64,000 bases of DNA from DATJPR01 sp963811705 (lineage in GTDB: Bacteria; Bacteroidota; Ignavibacteria; UBA10030; UBA6906). Shown one piece after another: positions 7,708 to 16,858 of the stretch. Both the position numbers and the translations under genes were made by a program. The notes beneath the pieces were generated by a model. That model ran no database searches. It saw only the letters and a program-made list of their open reading frames with translations, and was not told the DNA's origin. Location of the stretch: the NCBI GenBank assembly GCA_963811705.1, contig CAWESL010000003.1, forward strand, positions 434,001-498,000. Reading direction: 5' to 3'. How positions within the stretch are numbered: position 1 is the stretch's first letter; each line of letters opens with the position of its first letter.

Positions 7708-9435
7708 GTGAACCAAGGATACCGTCATTTCCGTTGGACTATTTCCGTCTCTCCCTCTGCCGAACGCGTCACTCGCCTCGTTGAGGAGACTCGGGTCCCT
7801 GAACCCATTGCGCGCATTCTCCTCGACCGCGGCATTGATTCGCTCGAGGACGCGCAAAGGTATTTTCATCCCAGCCTCGCCGATCTCCACGATCCCTTCC
7901 TCATGGATGGGATGGAACTCGCCGTTCAGCGAGTCCTCCTCGGCCTCGAGCGAAAAGAGAAGATCCTGGTGTTCGGAGACTACGATGTCGACGGGACGAA
8001 TGGCGCTTCAATGCTCTATTTGTTCCTGACGCGCCTTGGGGGCGACGTCCAGTACTATACGCCCGACCGGATCAAGGAGGGGTACGGCGTCTCGCATCGC
8101 GGGATCGACTATGCGCGCGACAAGGAGATCTCGCTCTTCATTGCCATCGACTGCGGCATCACGGCCGTTGAACAGGTCCGCTATGCCCGGAGCGTCGGGC
8201 TCGATGTCATTATCTGCGATCATCATGAGCCCGGGGAGACCATTCCGGATGCTGTCGCGGTCCTCGACCCGATCAAGCCCGGTTGCTCGTATCCCTTCAA
8301 GCACCTCTGCGGCTGCGGGGTCGGCTTTAAGTTTATTCAGGCCGTGGCAAAGCGGATTGGACGCGAAGAGTTCGCGGAAGATTATCTGGATTTTGTTACC
8401 CTCGCCAGCACCGCGGACATCGTGCCGCTGATTGGTGAAAACCGGATCCTCGTACGCTTCGGGCTCGAGACCATCAACCAGCGCCCGCGGCCGGGGATCA
8501 AGGCGCTCATCGACGTCGCCGGGAACAAGCCCGGGAAGATTCACACCGGACAGATCGTCTTCAACCTGGCCCCGCGGATCAATGCCGTCGGCCGATTGGG
8601 CGATGCCATGCGCGCGGTCCGTCTTCTCACTTCGACGGATCCCGGCGAGGCGCAGGAGTTGGCCGCTGTCATGGAGGAGGAAAACCGGAACCGTCGGAAA
8701 ATCGATGAAGATACGTTTCACGAGGCGCAGCATCTCGCGGAACAGTACTATAATGGCGACGACAATGCCGCGCTGGTCCTGCACGACGAACACTGGCATT
8801 CGGGCGTCGTCGGCATCGTGGCATCGCGCATGGTGGAAAAATACTACAAGCCTTCCATCATGATGGCGACAGTGGACGGGGTGGCAAAGGGATCGGCAAG
8901 GAGCATCCCCGGCTTCGACGTCTACAAGGCGCTGAAACGCTGCGAGGAGACCATCATTCAGTTCGGCGGACACAAGTATGCGGCCGGGCTGACCGTGGAA
9001 CTTGACAAGCTTGAAGATTTCCGGCGCGCGTTCAACAGCGCCGTTCGCGATCTGATGACCGACGATCTGAAAACGCCGGAGATCAGGATCGACGTGGAAT
9101 TGACACTCAATGAGATCACGTCCCAATTCCGGAAGGTCCTCGGTGAGTTCGCGCCGTTCGGCCCGGGCAATATGCGGCCGGTCTTCCTTTCACGGAATCT
9201 TGAAGTCCTCGGATCCCCGCGCGTCGTCGGCAAGAACCATCTGCGTTTCAAGGTGCGTCAGAACGGCGATGTCTTTGATGCGATCGCCTTCGGCATGGGA
9301 GATCGGATGAATGAGGTCTACGGGCGGCGAGACCTGCAGCTTGTGTACACGGTGGAGGAAAATGACTGGACGCCGAACGGCGACGCGCGATCGGGCGAGA
9401 CCACTCCGCAACTCAAGATCAAAGACCTTCGATAA
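7708..9435 (+). CDS. recJ: Single-stranded-DNA-specific exonuclease RecJ
   Basis: RecJ degrades single-stranded DNA 5' to 3' in recombination and mismatch or base-excision repair. The 575 residues match the family length. DHH-superfamily motifs are complete: VFGDYDVDGTNGA (motif I, about 88-100), AIDCGIT (motif II, about 146-152), and CDHHEPGE (motif III, about 170-177), followed by a DHHA1 half with FGGHKYAAGLTV and a C-terminal OB domain (APFGPGNMRPVF). I chose GTG 7708 because AGGGAG lies 5 nt upstream; an open frame continues further left but only through the RNase P RNA. It starts 55 nt after rnpB and is followed 34 nt later by yebC. Confidence 0.95.
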   Translation: MNQGYRHFRWTISVSPSAERVTRLVEETRVPEPIARILLDRGIDSLEDAQRYFHPSLADLHDPFLMDGMELAVQRVLLGLERKEKILVFGDYDVDGTNGASMLYLFLTRLGGDVQYYTPDRIKEGYGVSHRGIDYARDKEISLFIAIDCGITAVEQVRYARSVGLDVIICDHHEPGETIPDAVAVLDPIKPGCSYPFKHLCGCGVGFKFIQAVAKRIGREEFAEDYLDFVTLASTADIVPLIGENRILVRFGLETINQRPRPGIKALIDVAGNKPGKIHTGQIVFNLAPRINAVGRLGDAMRAVRLLTSTDPGEAQELAAVMEEENRNRRKIDEDTFHEAQHLAEQYYNGDDNAALVLHDEHWHSGVVGIVASRMVEKYYKPSIMMATVDGVAKGSARSIPGFDVYKALKRCEETIIQFGGHKYAAGLTVELDKLEDFRRAFNSAVRDLMTDDLKTPEIRIDVELTLNEITSQFRKVLGEFAPFGPGNMRPVFLSRNLEVLGSPRVVGKNHLRFKVRQNGDVFDAIAFGMGDRMNEVYGRRDLQLVYTVEENDWTPNGDARSGETTPQLKIKDLR

Positions 9436-9469
9436 CGTTTGTATGAAATAACCTAAGGAGAATGCGACC

Positions 9470-10225
9470 ATGTCAGGCCACTCGAAGTGGGCGACAATCA
9501 AGAGAAAAAAGGGTGCGACCGACGCAGCCCGCGGACGTCTGTTTACCCGCCTGATCAAGGAAATCACCATTGCCGTCCGCCAGGGAGGGGGCAGCATTGA
9601 TGGAAACCCCCGGCTGCGGCTGGCAATCCAGACGGCAAAAGACAACAATATGCCCGCGGATAACATCAAGCGCGCAATCCAGAAAGGGACCGGCGAACTT
9701 CCGGGAACGACATACGAGGAGATCACCTACGAAGGGTTCGCCCCGGGCGGCGTGGGAGTCCTGGTCGAAGTCGTGACCGACAATGCCAACAGGACGGTCT
9801 CTGAAATTCGCCACATCTTTTCCCGCAGCAATGGGAACCTTGGACAAAAAGGGAGCGTGGCGCGCATCTTCCAGAAAATGGGAACGATCACGGTCCTCAA
9901 GTCCAAGAACAAGGCGACCGAAGACGATATCATGGCCGTCATCCTCGACGCCGGCGCAGAAGACATGCATACCGACGGCGACGACCTGACGATCATGACC
10001 ACGCCCGCGGAATTCGATGCGGTGAAGAAATCCGTCGAGGACCATGGAATCATCATCGAAAGCGCCACGCTCGGCATGGTTCCCACGAATACGGTGAAGG
10101 TCGCAGGGAAGGACGCGGAGAATGTGATGAAGCTGATGGAGGCCCTGGAGGAACACGACGACGTCCAGAACGTCTACGCCAATTTCGACATCGACGAGAA
10201 GGAACTTGCGGCGCTCAACGGCTAA
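9470..10225 (+). CDS. yebC: YebC/PmpR family DNA-binding or translation-associated factor
   Basis: A 251-residue member of the TACO1/YebC family. The N-terminus MSGHSKWATIKRKKGATDAA is the family signature. GGNPRLRLAIQTAK-like and NMPADNIKRAIQKG segments follow, then YEGFAPGGVGVLVE and NRTVSEIRHIFSR. Members have been described as transcription regulators (including of ruvC) and more recently as ribosome-associated factors helping difficult peptide-bond formation. It sits directly ahead of ruvC, the classic arrangement. An AAGGAG ribosome site (ctaaggagaatgcgacc) lies before the ATG. Confidence 0.95.
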   Translation: MSGHSKWATIKRKKGATDAARGRLFTRLIKEITIAVRQGGGSIDGNPRLRLAIQTAKDNNMPADNIKRAIQKGTGELPGTTYEEITYEGFAPGGVGVLVEVVTDNANRTVSEIRHIFSRSNGNLGQKGSVARIFQKMGTITVLKSKNKATEDDIMAVILDAGAEDMHTDGDDLTIMTTPAEFDAVKKSVEDHGIIIESATLGMVPTNTVKVAGKDAENVMKLMEALEEHDDVQNVYANFDIDEKELAALNG

Positions 10226-10247
10226 GCGTCGGACCATCGTTGCACCG

Positions 10248-10799
10248 GTGCAGGCCAGAGTCATCCTCGGGGTCGACCCCGGGACGCTGACGACGGGATA
10301 CGGTGTCATTACCCTGCATCCGCGCGGGAATCTCGCGCTGGTGGCCGCGGGGATTATCCGCAACGCTCCTGCGCTTTCGATCCCCGAACGCCTGTACCGG
10401 ATTCACGAAGGACTGCTCGACGTGATCCGTGAGTACGCACCGACCGAATTCGCCATCGAGTCAGCGTTCTATGGGAAGAACGCGCAATCCGCGCTCAAAC
10501 TCGGCCAGGCACGGGGCGTCGCGCTCTTGGCCGCAGTCATCCGTGGTCTCCCCTGCCATGAATACACTCCGCGTGAAGTGAAGCAGTCCGTGGTCGGGAC
10601 GGGTGGCGCAGGAAAGCATCAGGTCCAGTACATGGTGCGCTCCCTGCTCCGGCTCAATGACCGGCCGCTGCTTCTGGACACGTCCGATGCGCTCGCAATC
10701 GCATTGTGCCATCTCAACAAGAAGACTGTTTCTCCTTCCGGCGTTCCCCGGACGTGGAAAGCATTCGTCAGCTCTCATCCTGAGAGAGTTCTCCGATGA
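10248..10799 (+). CDS. ruvC: Holliday junction resolvase RuvC
   Basis: RuvC is the homodimeric endonuclease that resolves Holliday junctions after RuvAB branch migration. VILGVDPGTLTTGYGVI opens the RNase H fold with the first catalytic Asp. FAIESAFYGKNAQSALKLGQARG carries the catalytic Glu, and LLLDTSDALAIALCH carries the last two acidic residues. From GTG 10248 the protein has 183 residues, within the normal range. An upstream TTG at 10206 overlapping the yebC end is also in frame and cannot be excluded. The stop overlaps the ruvA start by 4 nt, indicating coupling. Confidence 0.93.
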   Translation: MQARVILGVDPGTLTTGYGVITLHPRGNLALVAAGIIRNAPALSIPERLYRIHEGLLDVIREYAPTEFAIESAFYGKNAQSALKLGQARGVALLAAVIRGLPCHEYTPREVKQSVVGTGGAGKHQVQYMVRSLLRLNDRPLLLDTSDALAIALCHLNKKTVSPSGVPRTWKAFVSSHPERVLR

Positions 10800-11398
10800 T
10801 CGCATCACTGCAGGGTGTCCTCCGCGAAAAAAAGCCGACCGAGATTCTTCTCGAAGTCGGCGGGGTCGGATATGGCGTAAGCATCCCGCTCTCGACCTTC
10901 GAACGGCTCGGGGAAACCGGCTCGACGGTCCGGCTTCTCACCCATCTCGTTGTCAGGGAGGACCTGCTCCAACTGTACGGTTTTCTCTCTGCGGAAGAGC
11001 GAGAGACCTTCCGCCTCCTCATGTCGGTGACCGGGATTGGTCCCAGGATGGCCCAGGGAATTCTCTCCGGGATCGGTGTTGCGGATTTGCAGGAGGCCAT
11101 CAGCCGCGGCGATCTTTCCGCACTCACGGCAATCCCCGGGGTCGGGAGAAAGCTCGCAGAGCGGCTTGTCGTGGAGTTGCGTGATAAGCTCGGGAAGCTC
11201 GCGCGGGCCGGCGACGCCCCGGGGAGCGGGGTGCCGGGAGCGTCGGGGAATCGCGAAGAGGCGATCCTCGCGCTGATCTCGCTGGGATACAATCGCCCGA
11301 CAGCGGAGCGTGCCGTCGCGGCAGCCATAAAGAACGATCCATCATGCGCCGGCTCCCTGCAGTCACTCATCAAATCGGCCATCCACCCTCCCCGTTAA
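10796..11398 (+). CDS. ruvA: Holliday junction DNA helicase subunit RuvA
   Basis: RuvA tetramers bind the four-way junction and load RuvB. The 200 residues show an OB domain (MIASLQGVLREKKPTEILLEVGGVGYGV). Two helix-hairpin-helix segments follow (LLMSVTGIGPRMAQGILS and SALTAIPGVGRKLAERLVVEL). After a Gly/Ala/Pro-rich linker comes the RuvB-contacting domain III (EEAILALISLGYNRPTAERAV). The start is ATG 10796 overlapping the ruvC stop (ATGA). ruvB follows after 79 nt. Confidence 0.96.
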   Translation: MIASLQGVLREKKPTEILLEVGGVGYGVSIPLSTFERLGETGSTVRLLTHLVVREDLLQLYGFLSAEERETFRLLMSVTGIGPRMAQGILSGIGVADLQEAISRGDLSALTAIPGVGRKLAERLVVELRDKLGKLARAGDAPGSGVPGASGNREEAILALISLGYNRPTAERAVAAAIKNDPSCAGSLQSLIKSAIHPPR

Positions 11399-11477
11399 AT
11401 TCCGTCCATCTTGATTGCGTCCGGGATCGTGCGTACAATGAAAGCGCCCCTGACGTACACTGTCGAAAGCATCCCCT

Positions 11478-12560
11478 GTGCCTTTACATCCCAGAAAATC
11501 CGATTCGACAAAGCCTGAACTGACCGACGAGGATGGCGAGGTCGAGCAGACTCTCCGTCCGCCGTATCTGGTTGATTTTGCGGGACAAGAGAAGATCGTC
11601 AACAATCTCCGCATTTTCATCCAGGCGGCGCGCGCCCGATCGGAACCACTGGAACATGTCTTGTTTACCGGCCCTCCGGGACTGGGAAAAACGACGCTCG
11701 CCTATATTATCGCGCACGAGATGGGCACGTCGATCAAGATGACCAGCGGTCCTGCGCTGGACAAGCCCGGCAATCTCGCCGGTATTCTTACCGGTCTGCA
11801 ATCCGGGGAAGTCCTCTTTATTGACGAGATCCACAGGATGCCGCCGGCGGTGGAGGAGTTCCTCTATTCGGCCATGGAGGACTTCCGCCTGGATATCGTC
11901 ATCGACCAGGGGCCGAATGCCCGGACGGTGCAACTCTCTCTTAATCATTTTACGCTTGTCGGAGCCACGACGCGGGCGGGCTTGCTTTCCGCTCCGTTGC
12001 GTGCACGGTTCGGGGTTACGGACCGATTGGACTATTACACGCCGGAAACACTTGTGTCGATTGTCCGACGCTCTGCAGAGATCCTTAACGTGAAGATCGA
12101 TGAGGCGGGTACGCTTGAGCTCGCCCGGCGCTCACGGGGCACCCCCAGGATCGCGAACCGCCTTCTGCGCCGCTGCCGGGATTTTGCACAGGTCGATCCG
12201 GCCCTGGAGAAGCACAAGGGGCGCGTCACAAAGGACGTCGCCGACTACGCGCTGCGCGCACTGGAGGTGGATTCCGCCGGCCTCGACGATATGGACAAAC
12301 GGATTTTGCTCTACCTCATCGAAGGCCATCGTGGCGGCCCGGCAGGGTTGAACACGATCTCGGCGGCCGTGGGCGAAGATGCAGGAACGATCGAGGAGGT
12401 CTACGAACCGTATCTCATCCAACAAGGGTTTCTCTCGCGGAACGCCCGGGGACGCGAGGTGACCTCGAAGGCGTACCTCCATTTTGGCAAGACGGCTCCC
12501 CTGCGTCATCGCCGTGATGACGCGGACACCCAGATGGACCTTCCAATGAAAGACTCCTGA
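11478..12560 (+). CDS. ruvB: Holliday junction DNA helicase subunit RuvB
   Basis: RuvB is the AAA+ hexameric motor for branch migration. The 360 residues include RPPYLVDFAGQ at the start of the motor, Walker A TGPPGLGKTTLA (about 64-75) and Walker B VLFIDEIHRM (about 112-121). VGATTRAGLLSAPLRARFG holds the sensor and arginine-finger region. A winged helix with NTISAAVGEDAGTIEEVYEP and LIQQGFLSRNARGREVT ends the protein. The start is GTG 11478; the first 25 residues are a variable charged leader, so the exact start is less certain than the identity. The glycosylase gene begins 14 nt later. Confidence 0.96.
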   Translation: MPLHPRKSDSTKPELTDEDGEVEQTLRPPYLVDFAGQEKIVNNLRIFIQAARARSEPLEHVLFTGPPGLGKTTLAYIIAHEMGTSIKMTSGPALDKPGNLAGILTGLQSGEVLFIDEIHRMPPAVEEFLYSAMEDFRLDIVIDQGPNARTVQLSLNHFTLVGATTRAGLLSAPLRARFGVTDRLDYYTPETLVSIVRRSAEILNVKIDEAGTLELARRSRGTPRIANRLLRRCRDFAQVDPALEKHKGRVTKDVADYALRALEVDSAGLDDMDKRILLYLIEGHRGGPAGLNTISAAVGEDAGTIEEVYEPYLIQQGFLSRNARGREVTSKAYLHFGKTAPLRHRRDDADTQMDLPMKDS

Positions 12561-12574
12561 AGCCGGTATTCAGA

Positions 12575-13213
12575 ATGGACGCTGCTCTCCCATCCGCGTA
12601 CCCTCCCCTCCCACGCGCTTTCTACATTCGACCCACCATGAAGGTCGCCCCCGACCTGTTGGGAAAGCTTCTCCTCCGCAGGATGGGCAAACAGACGCTG
12701 GTCGCCCGTATCGTCGAAGTCGAGGCCTACCTCGGAGAGCGCGACCCCGCAAGCCATGCGTATCGGGGCAAGACGCCGCGAAACAGCGTCATGTTCATGG
12801 AGGGCGGACATTTGTACGTCTACTTCACGTACGGAATGCATTTCTGCTGCAACGTCGTTACAGAGAGGGAGGGCCTTGGTCGCGCCATATTGCTCCGCGC
12901 CGTGGAACCCGTTCTGGGATTTGCGACGATGGCATCGAGGAGGGCAATCGACCTTGACGGATGGATGGGCGGCGAGGCGCCAATCCCGCGACGTGTGGCC
13001 GGATTGACAAACGGTCCGGCAAAGCTCTGTCAGGCGATGGGAATTCAGAGAAGGGAGAATGGCGTCGATCTCTGCACAGGCCCGATATGGATCAGTGACG
13101 GACGCAAACCACGCAAGCAAGACATCGCGCAATCAACGAGAATCGGCATACGCGTCGGTGTTGAACATCGCTGGCGATTCTCCATCAGGGGCAACCCCTT
13201 TGTGTCGCGATAG
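12575..13213 (+). CDS. DNA-3-methyladenine glycosylase (AAG/MPG family)
   Basis: This base-excision repair enzyme flips out and removes alkylated purines such as 3-methyladenine. The 212 residues match the AAG fold: AFYIRPTMKVAPDLLGKLLLRR, then IVEVEAYLGERDPASHAYRGKTPRNSVMF with the catalytic Glu and the intercalating region. VYFTYGMHFCCNVV, AILLRAVEP and LTNGPAKLCQAMGI follow. It closes the plus-strand repair run behind ruvB. It ends 17 nt before the stop of the convergent T9SS gene. Start is ATG 12575. Confidence 0.92.
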   Translation: MDAALPSAYPPLPRAFYIRPTMKVAPDLLGKLLLRRMGKQTLVARIVEVEAYLGERDPASHAYRGKTPRNSVMFMEGGHLYVYFTYGMHFCCNVVTEREGLGRAILLRAVEPVLGFATMASRRAIDLDGWMGGEAPIPRRVAGLTNGPAKLCQAMGIQRRENGVDLCTGPIWISDGRKPRKQDIAQSTRIGIRVGVEHRWRFSIRGNPFVSR

Positions 13214-13230
13214 AGACAGCTGCCTCCACG

Positions 13231-14211
13231 TTATCGGATCAGCACCATCGCCTTGGACGTCGTGAACCCACCAGCCGTTAATCGGTAGACGTACAAGCCG
13301 CTCGCCTGCCTGCTTCCATCGAAGATGAACGAGTACGCTCCCGCAGGATACCGACCATTTGCCAGCGTTGCCACTCTTCTGCCAAGCACATCATAGACTT
13401 CGAGGTGTACTTCACTAGCCATCGTCCACTGACCTTTGATCACGGTCGTCGGATTGAATGGATTCGGATAATTTTGCTCGAGGACGAACTGCACAGGCGT
13501 TCCGGCCAATTGTGTTGGCGGGACGGCCGTCGGGGTTGAGACATAGGCGCGCACGAGGTAGGCATACGTCGTGTCGGGCGACGAGGAAACAGGAAGCACA
13601 TACCACCCCGGGGAGCTCACGCTATCCGACTTCTGAAGGTAGGAATAGCTGTGAACGGGCGAGCCGTCATACTCGGTCACCATCACGCGCTGCGCGACTT
13701 GACTTTCCCCTCTATTGATCAGAGAAATGGAGAAGGCCGAATCCGTGGAAATGGCAAGAGCGCTGAGATCGACCACCGCCCAATTTGTCCATGGGACAGG
13801 ATAGGGCACAGGAGGGTCGTCGCTGCAGAATGCGAGAAACTCAGAAAGTCGCGGGGACCGAAGGGGCGAACCCGTCGATCCAAGCCTCCAGACCTCTCCA
13901 CCGATCGGTCCCGCTCTCCGAAGGCCGATCCGTATCGAGTCCAGGCGCCCTCCGGGAACCGACGGAAACGTCACACAGGCAGTGTCGCCGTCACTCAACG
14001 CCATGTATCCTACGGGTTCGTTGAAGTCCCAACGCAATTCGATCTCGTCGGCGACGCTCCGGATTCCCGAGACATGCAATGGCGATTCGAGAATGACGGG
14101 AGAGGATTTCTGCGCGACGGCAAGCGGGACAGTGAGCAGAATGACAAATGTGACGTCCAGGAGAAACGAAATGCATTTCTTCTCAAGTGCCAGTCGCACG
14201 CGGGAGACCAT
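13231..14211 (-). CDS. Secreted protein with T9SS C-terminal sorting domain
   Basis: No enzyme motif is recognisable. From ATG 14211 the protein has 326 residues with a basic N-terminus and a hydrophobic segment ending LTVPLAVAQ, a Sec signal peptide. An upstream in-frame start at 14304 would put 31 residues ahead of it and is unlikely. The middle (about 60-230) contains GDTACVTFPSVPGGRLDSIRIGLRR and WTNWAVVDLSALAIS. The same pattern occurs in the C-terminal half of both metallopeptidases upstream, so it is the same beta-sandwich-like module without a peptidase. The end, LEQNYPNPFNPTTVI through VLGRRVATLANGRYPAG to MVLIR, is a type A T9SS sorting domain. Within it GQWTMASEV is encoded by heptamer-like sequence (13411-13440). 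Confidence 0.75.
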   Translation of the reverse strand: MVSRVRLALEKKCISFLLDVTFVILLTVPLAVAQKSSPVILESPLHVSGIRSVADEIELRWDFNEPVGYMALSDGDTACVTFPSVPGGRLDSIRIGLRRAGPIGGEVWRLGSTGSPLRSPRLSEFLAFCSDDPPVPYPVPWTNWAVVDLSALAISTDSAFSISLINRGESQVAQRVMVTEYDGSPVHSYSYLQKSDSVSSPGWYVLPVSSSPDTTYAYLVRAYVSTPTAVPPTQLAGTPVQFVLEQNYPNPFNPTTVIKGQWTMASEVHLEVYDVLGRRVATLANGRYPAGAYSFIFDGSRQASGLYVYRLTAGGFTTSKAMVLIR

Positions 14212-14378
14212 CGTTAGGAAGCGGAAGCCGGTAGTACGAGTGAAGGATCGATCGAGACGCATCATCGGGACGAATTCATTCATCGGCAACGGTCCCCTGT
14301 TCACGTCCCTGCGCTCATGCCCCGCCGAAGAGCAGACGGGGAGACTAGGAGAGGGGGGGCAGGGGAATTAAGAATTAA

Positions 14379-14405
14379 GAACGAAGAATTCAGAATTCTT
14401 CGTTC
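14379..14405. repeat. Perfect 13-bp palindrome with 1-nt centre
   Basis: The arm gaacgaagaattc (14379-14391), a single a, then its exact complement (14393-14405). It follows aattaagaattaag words (about 14366-14378) in the spacer between two T9SS genes. It has no T-run on either side, so it is a poor intrinsic terminator. It could form a cruciform or RNA hairpin. Confidence 0.8.
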
Positions 14406-14444
14406 AATCAGCTTTAGAGGGCTCGGAGACGTCGAGGACTCTGT

Positions 14445-14473
14445 GAGACTCCGAGACTATGAGACTATGAGAC
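14445..14473. repeat. Octamer-period tandem repeat
   Basis: Units gagactcc, gagactat, gagactat and a partial gagac stand just downstream of the frameshifted peptidase gene. They are similar in style to the ggggagat octamers at 54971-55020. Confidence 0.75.
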
Positions 14474-14496
14474 AAGTGGAGAAAAGCGCAATCCCG

Positions 14497-16780
14497 TCAA
14501 CGAACTAAGAGCATGGTGCGAACGGCGGAAAATTCCCCGGCAGTCAAGCGATAGAAGTATACCCCGCTTGCCAGTTTCCTTCCGTCGAACGTAAACGAGT
14601 ATCTCCCTGCTGGATACCTGCCGTTCGCCAGCGTTGCAACCTCCCGTCCCAACATATCATACACCATGAGCCGCACCTCGCTGTCTACTGTCCACTGTCC
14701 GCTGACAACTGTCGTCGGATTGAACGGGTTCGGGTAGTTCTGTTCGAGTCGGGCCATCGATGGGAGCAGATCCTGCTGCTGAGGAGCTGCGGAGGTCGGG
14801 AAACTGACATACGCGCGAATCATGAACGCCCAGGCACTGTCGATGGCCGTGTTCGCCGGAAGCCAGAACCATCCCGGGGTAGGGTCTTCGTTGACCCAGG
14901 CGAAGCTGTGCAATCCGTTTGCGATGGGTTGGGGCGAGACCATCACGCGTTGCTGGACGGTGGAATCCCCCGTATAGATGAACCCAACGGCGAACTGATT
15001 TGACGCATCGATGGCGGCAGACCGAAGGTCGACTGTTATCCAATTTGGATACGGTATCGGATAACTCTGCGTCGCCTGGTTGTATGCGGGGTTCGTAACC
15101 CCTGTTGCAACGAACTGCGGGCAAAGAGGCGTTCCCAGAACATTCGTGCTGTTCCCGTAAGTCCACACATCTCCGGAAATCGGCAACGCCGCTTCGGAGA
15201 GCGACGCGCACCGAATCGAGGTGCGCCCCCGTCACTCCATCGAACACCACACACACAGTATCCCCGTGCGCCAGCGAAAGGTATCTGGTCGGCTCCTGGT
15301 TTTCATAAGCCAGGGCAACAGCGGGAGGCGGATTTCCCGTCGCCTGGATTGTGACCTGTTGCGAGTCCACCGCGCTTGTGTTCATGAGCGCAAGCGTCAC
15401 TGTGCCATAGGTCGTGCCAAAATTCGGCACATTGAAAGGTATTCCTGACGTCAATTGAGTCACCGCGCCGGGAGAGCCGATCGCGACTGCCTTTGCGATA
15501 ATGTTCGGGGACGACGCGGTCGCCGTGAGAGTGAGATTCGTCCCGGCCGTAAACGACACATACTTCGCACCAAGGGGTTGAATCCATTCGGCAGTGCTCG
15601 GGAGGTTGGGATCCAGTCGCACTTCCGTAGCGACTTTTTCGAGGCCCGGATAAAGATATCCGTACCGCGGGTCCACCGATCGATCGTCGAGGGTGTTCGC
15701 AATCGCCCAATCGAGATACACGTCGGTAAATTGTCGCGGCGATGACACGGCGGCGAGTCCGTCGGAAATGCTGTTGATCCCGATATGGGGGGCGGACTGG
15801 ACGATGGGAGGAAAGATCCCCATACCGAACTGATCGCGCAGGTAGGTGAAGTACCGGGCTGCTCTCGAGTAATCGAAAAGGGCGAGGTTGATATTACTTC
15901 CCCGCCAGTCGAGCAGATAGTGGTTCGGCTCGCTCGCAAAATAGAACTGCGAGTAAATCGGGTAACCGCAGTTCACTTCCGCCACCAGCGAACATCCTTC
16001 GTTCACAAACGAGATCTGCGACTTGTTGTAGTTCCAGTGGATCATATGCTGGAACTCGTGCGCCGTCGTCGACATCCCGCTGCGAAGACCCGCACTCGAT
16101 TTCAAATTCGTCGGATACGCGTCCAGAAAGTAGATCTCCGCGTTGTTGCTCCCCGCAACATTCACCTCGTTCAGACCGTAAAAATATCCCTCGATGTATC
16201 CACCCGACCCGCTCCACCCGTCCCGGATGTTCAGGATCAGAATGATGATCCGCGGATCGTTGTCCACATCCGGCGGGTTCCCGAACGCGTCCACATCCAT
16301 CTGATACACCCCCTTCGACGAGTTTGACGGTACGCTGTTGTCAAAGGTGTTCATCACCGAGTCCACCACCCCCTGGTCCACCTTCCCGGTCGTCCACATC
16401 GAGTCTTCCACAAAGATATAACAGTGCACTCCCACCGCACGGCATGTCGCGTTCGTCAGATACTGGTTCGTCGTCGAATAGTCGTAGGCATACCACGCAT
16501 GCGTCGACCCGACCGTGAAGCCCCAGGCCGCCGATTTCTTCAGGCTTGGCTGCCCCGCTTCCGGGTGCGCGGCCAGATACTGCAGGAGCGACTGTTCCTG
16601 ATCATGCAGCAGGAGCGATCCGCAGATCGGATAAGCGCCCACGACTCCGGACGCTGGATCGGGGATTTCCTTTGAGGTTTGCGGTGTCGAAGGTTCCTTT
16701 GCCAATCCGAACCGCACCTGTGCACGAAGTGGCAAGTGGACAACGACAGCAATGGAGATGACAACGATCGCGGTCTTCAC
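14497..16780 (-). pseudogene. M30-like secreted metallopeptidase with T9SS domain, frameshifted
   Basis: Paralogue of the gene at 17441-20092. From GTG 16780 (behind GGGAGGGGG) there is a signal peptide ending LPLRAQ. The peptidase domain has HEFQHMIH (His241, Glu242, His245) and NEG (Glu261), the HExxH-type zinc site resembling hyicolysin-type M30 enzymes. A beta-rich module follows. At about 15191 one extra base relative to the paralogue (gccgctt against gccctt) shifts the frame inside RVALRR-ALPISG. The other frame continues cleanly through QFAVGFIYTGDST to a complete T9SS sorting domain (LEQNYPNPFNPTTVV, MLLVR). Corrected, the protein would be about 760 residues. Both halves are otherwise intact, so this may be a very recent mutation, phase variation or a sequence error. 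Unlike its paralogue it lacks the dockerin-like segment. Confidence 0.75.
15900..16640 (-). repeat. 741-bp near-identical tract, copy 1 (gene conversion)
   Basis: By direct line-by-line comparison this stretch matches 19212-19952 at a constant offset of 3312 bp with a single mismatch (c at 16545, t at 19857). It covers codons for residues about 47-293, including the HEFQH zinc site. Sequence on both sides diverges abruptly. Confidence 0.92.
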
Positions 16781-16858
16781 TGCACCCCCTCCCAGAGCAA
16801 TGCAGAGCAAAACATCCTCTTGTACCCGGTGATCCGACCCTCCGTGGGGACGAGAGAC

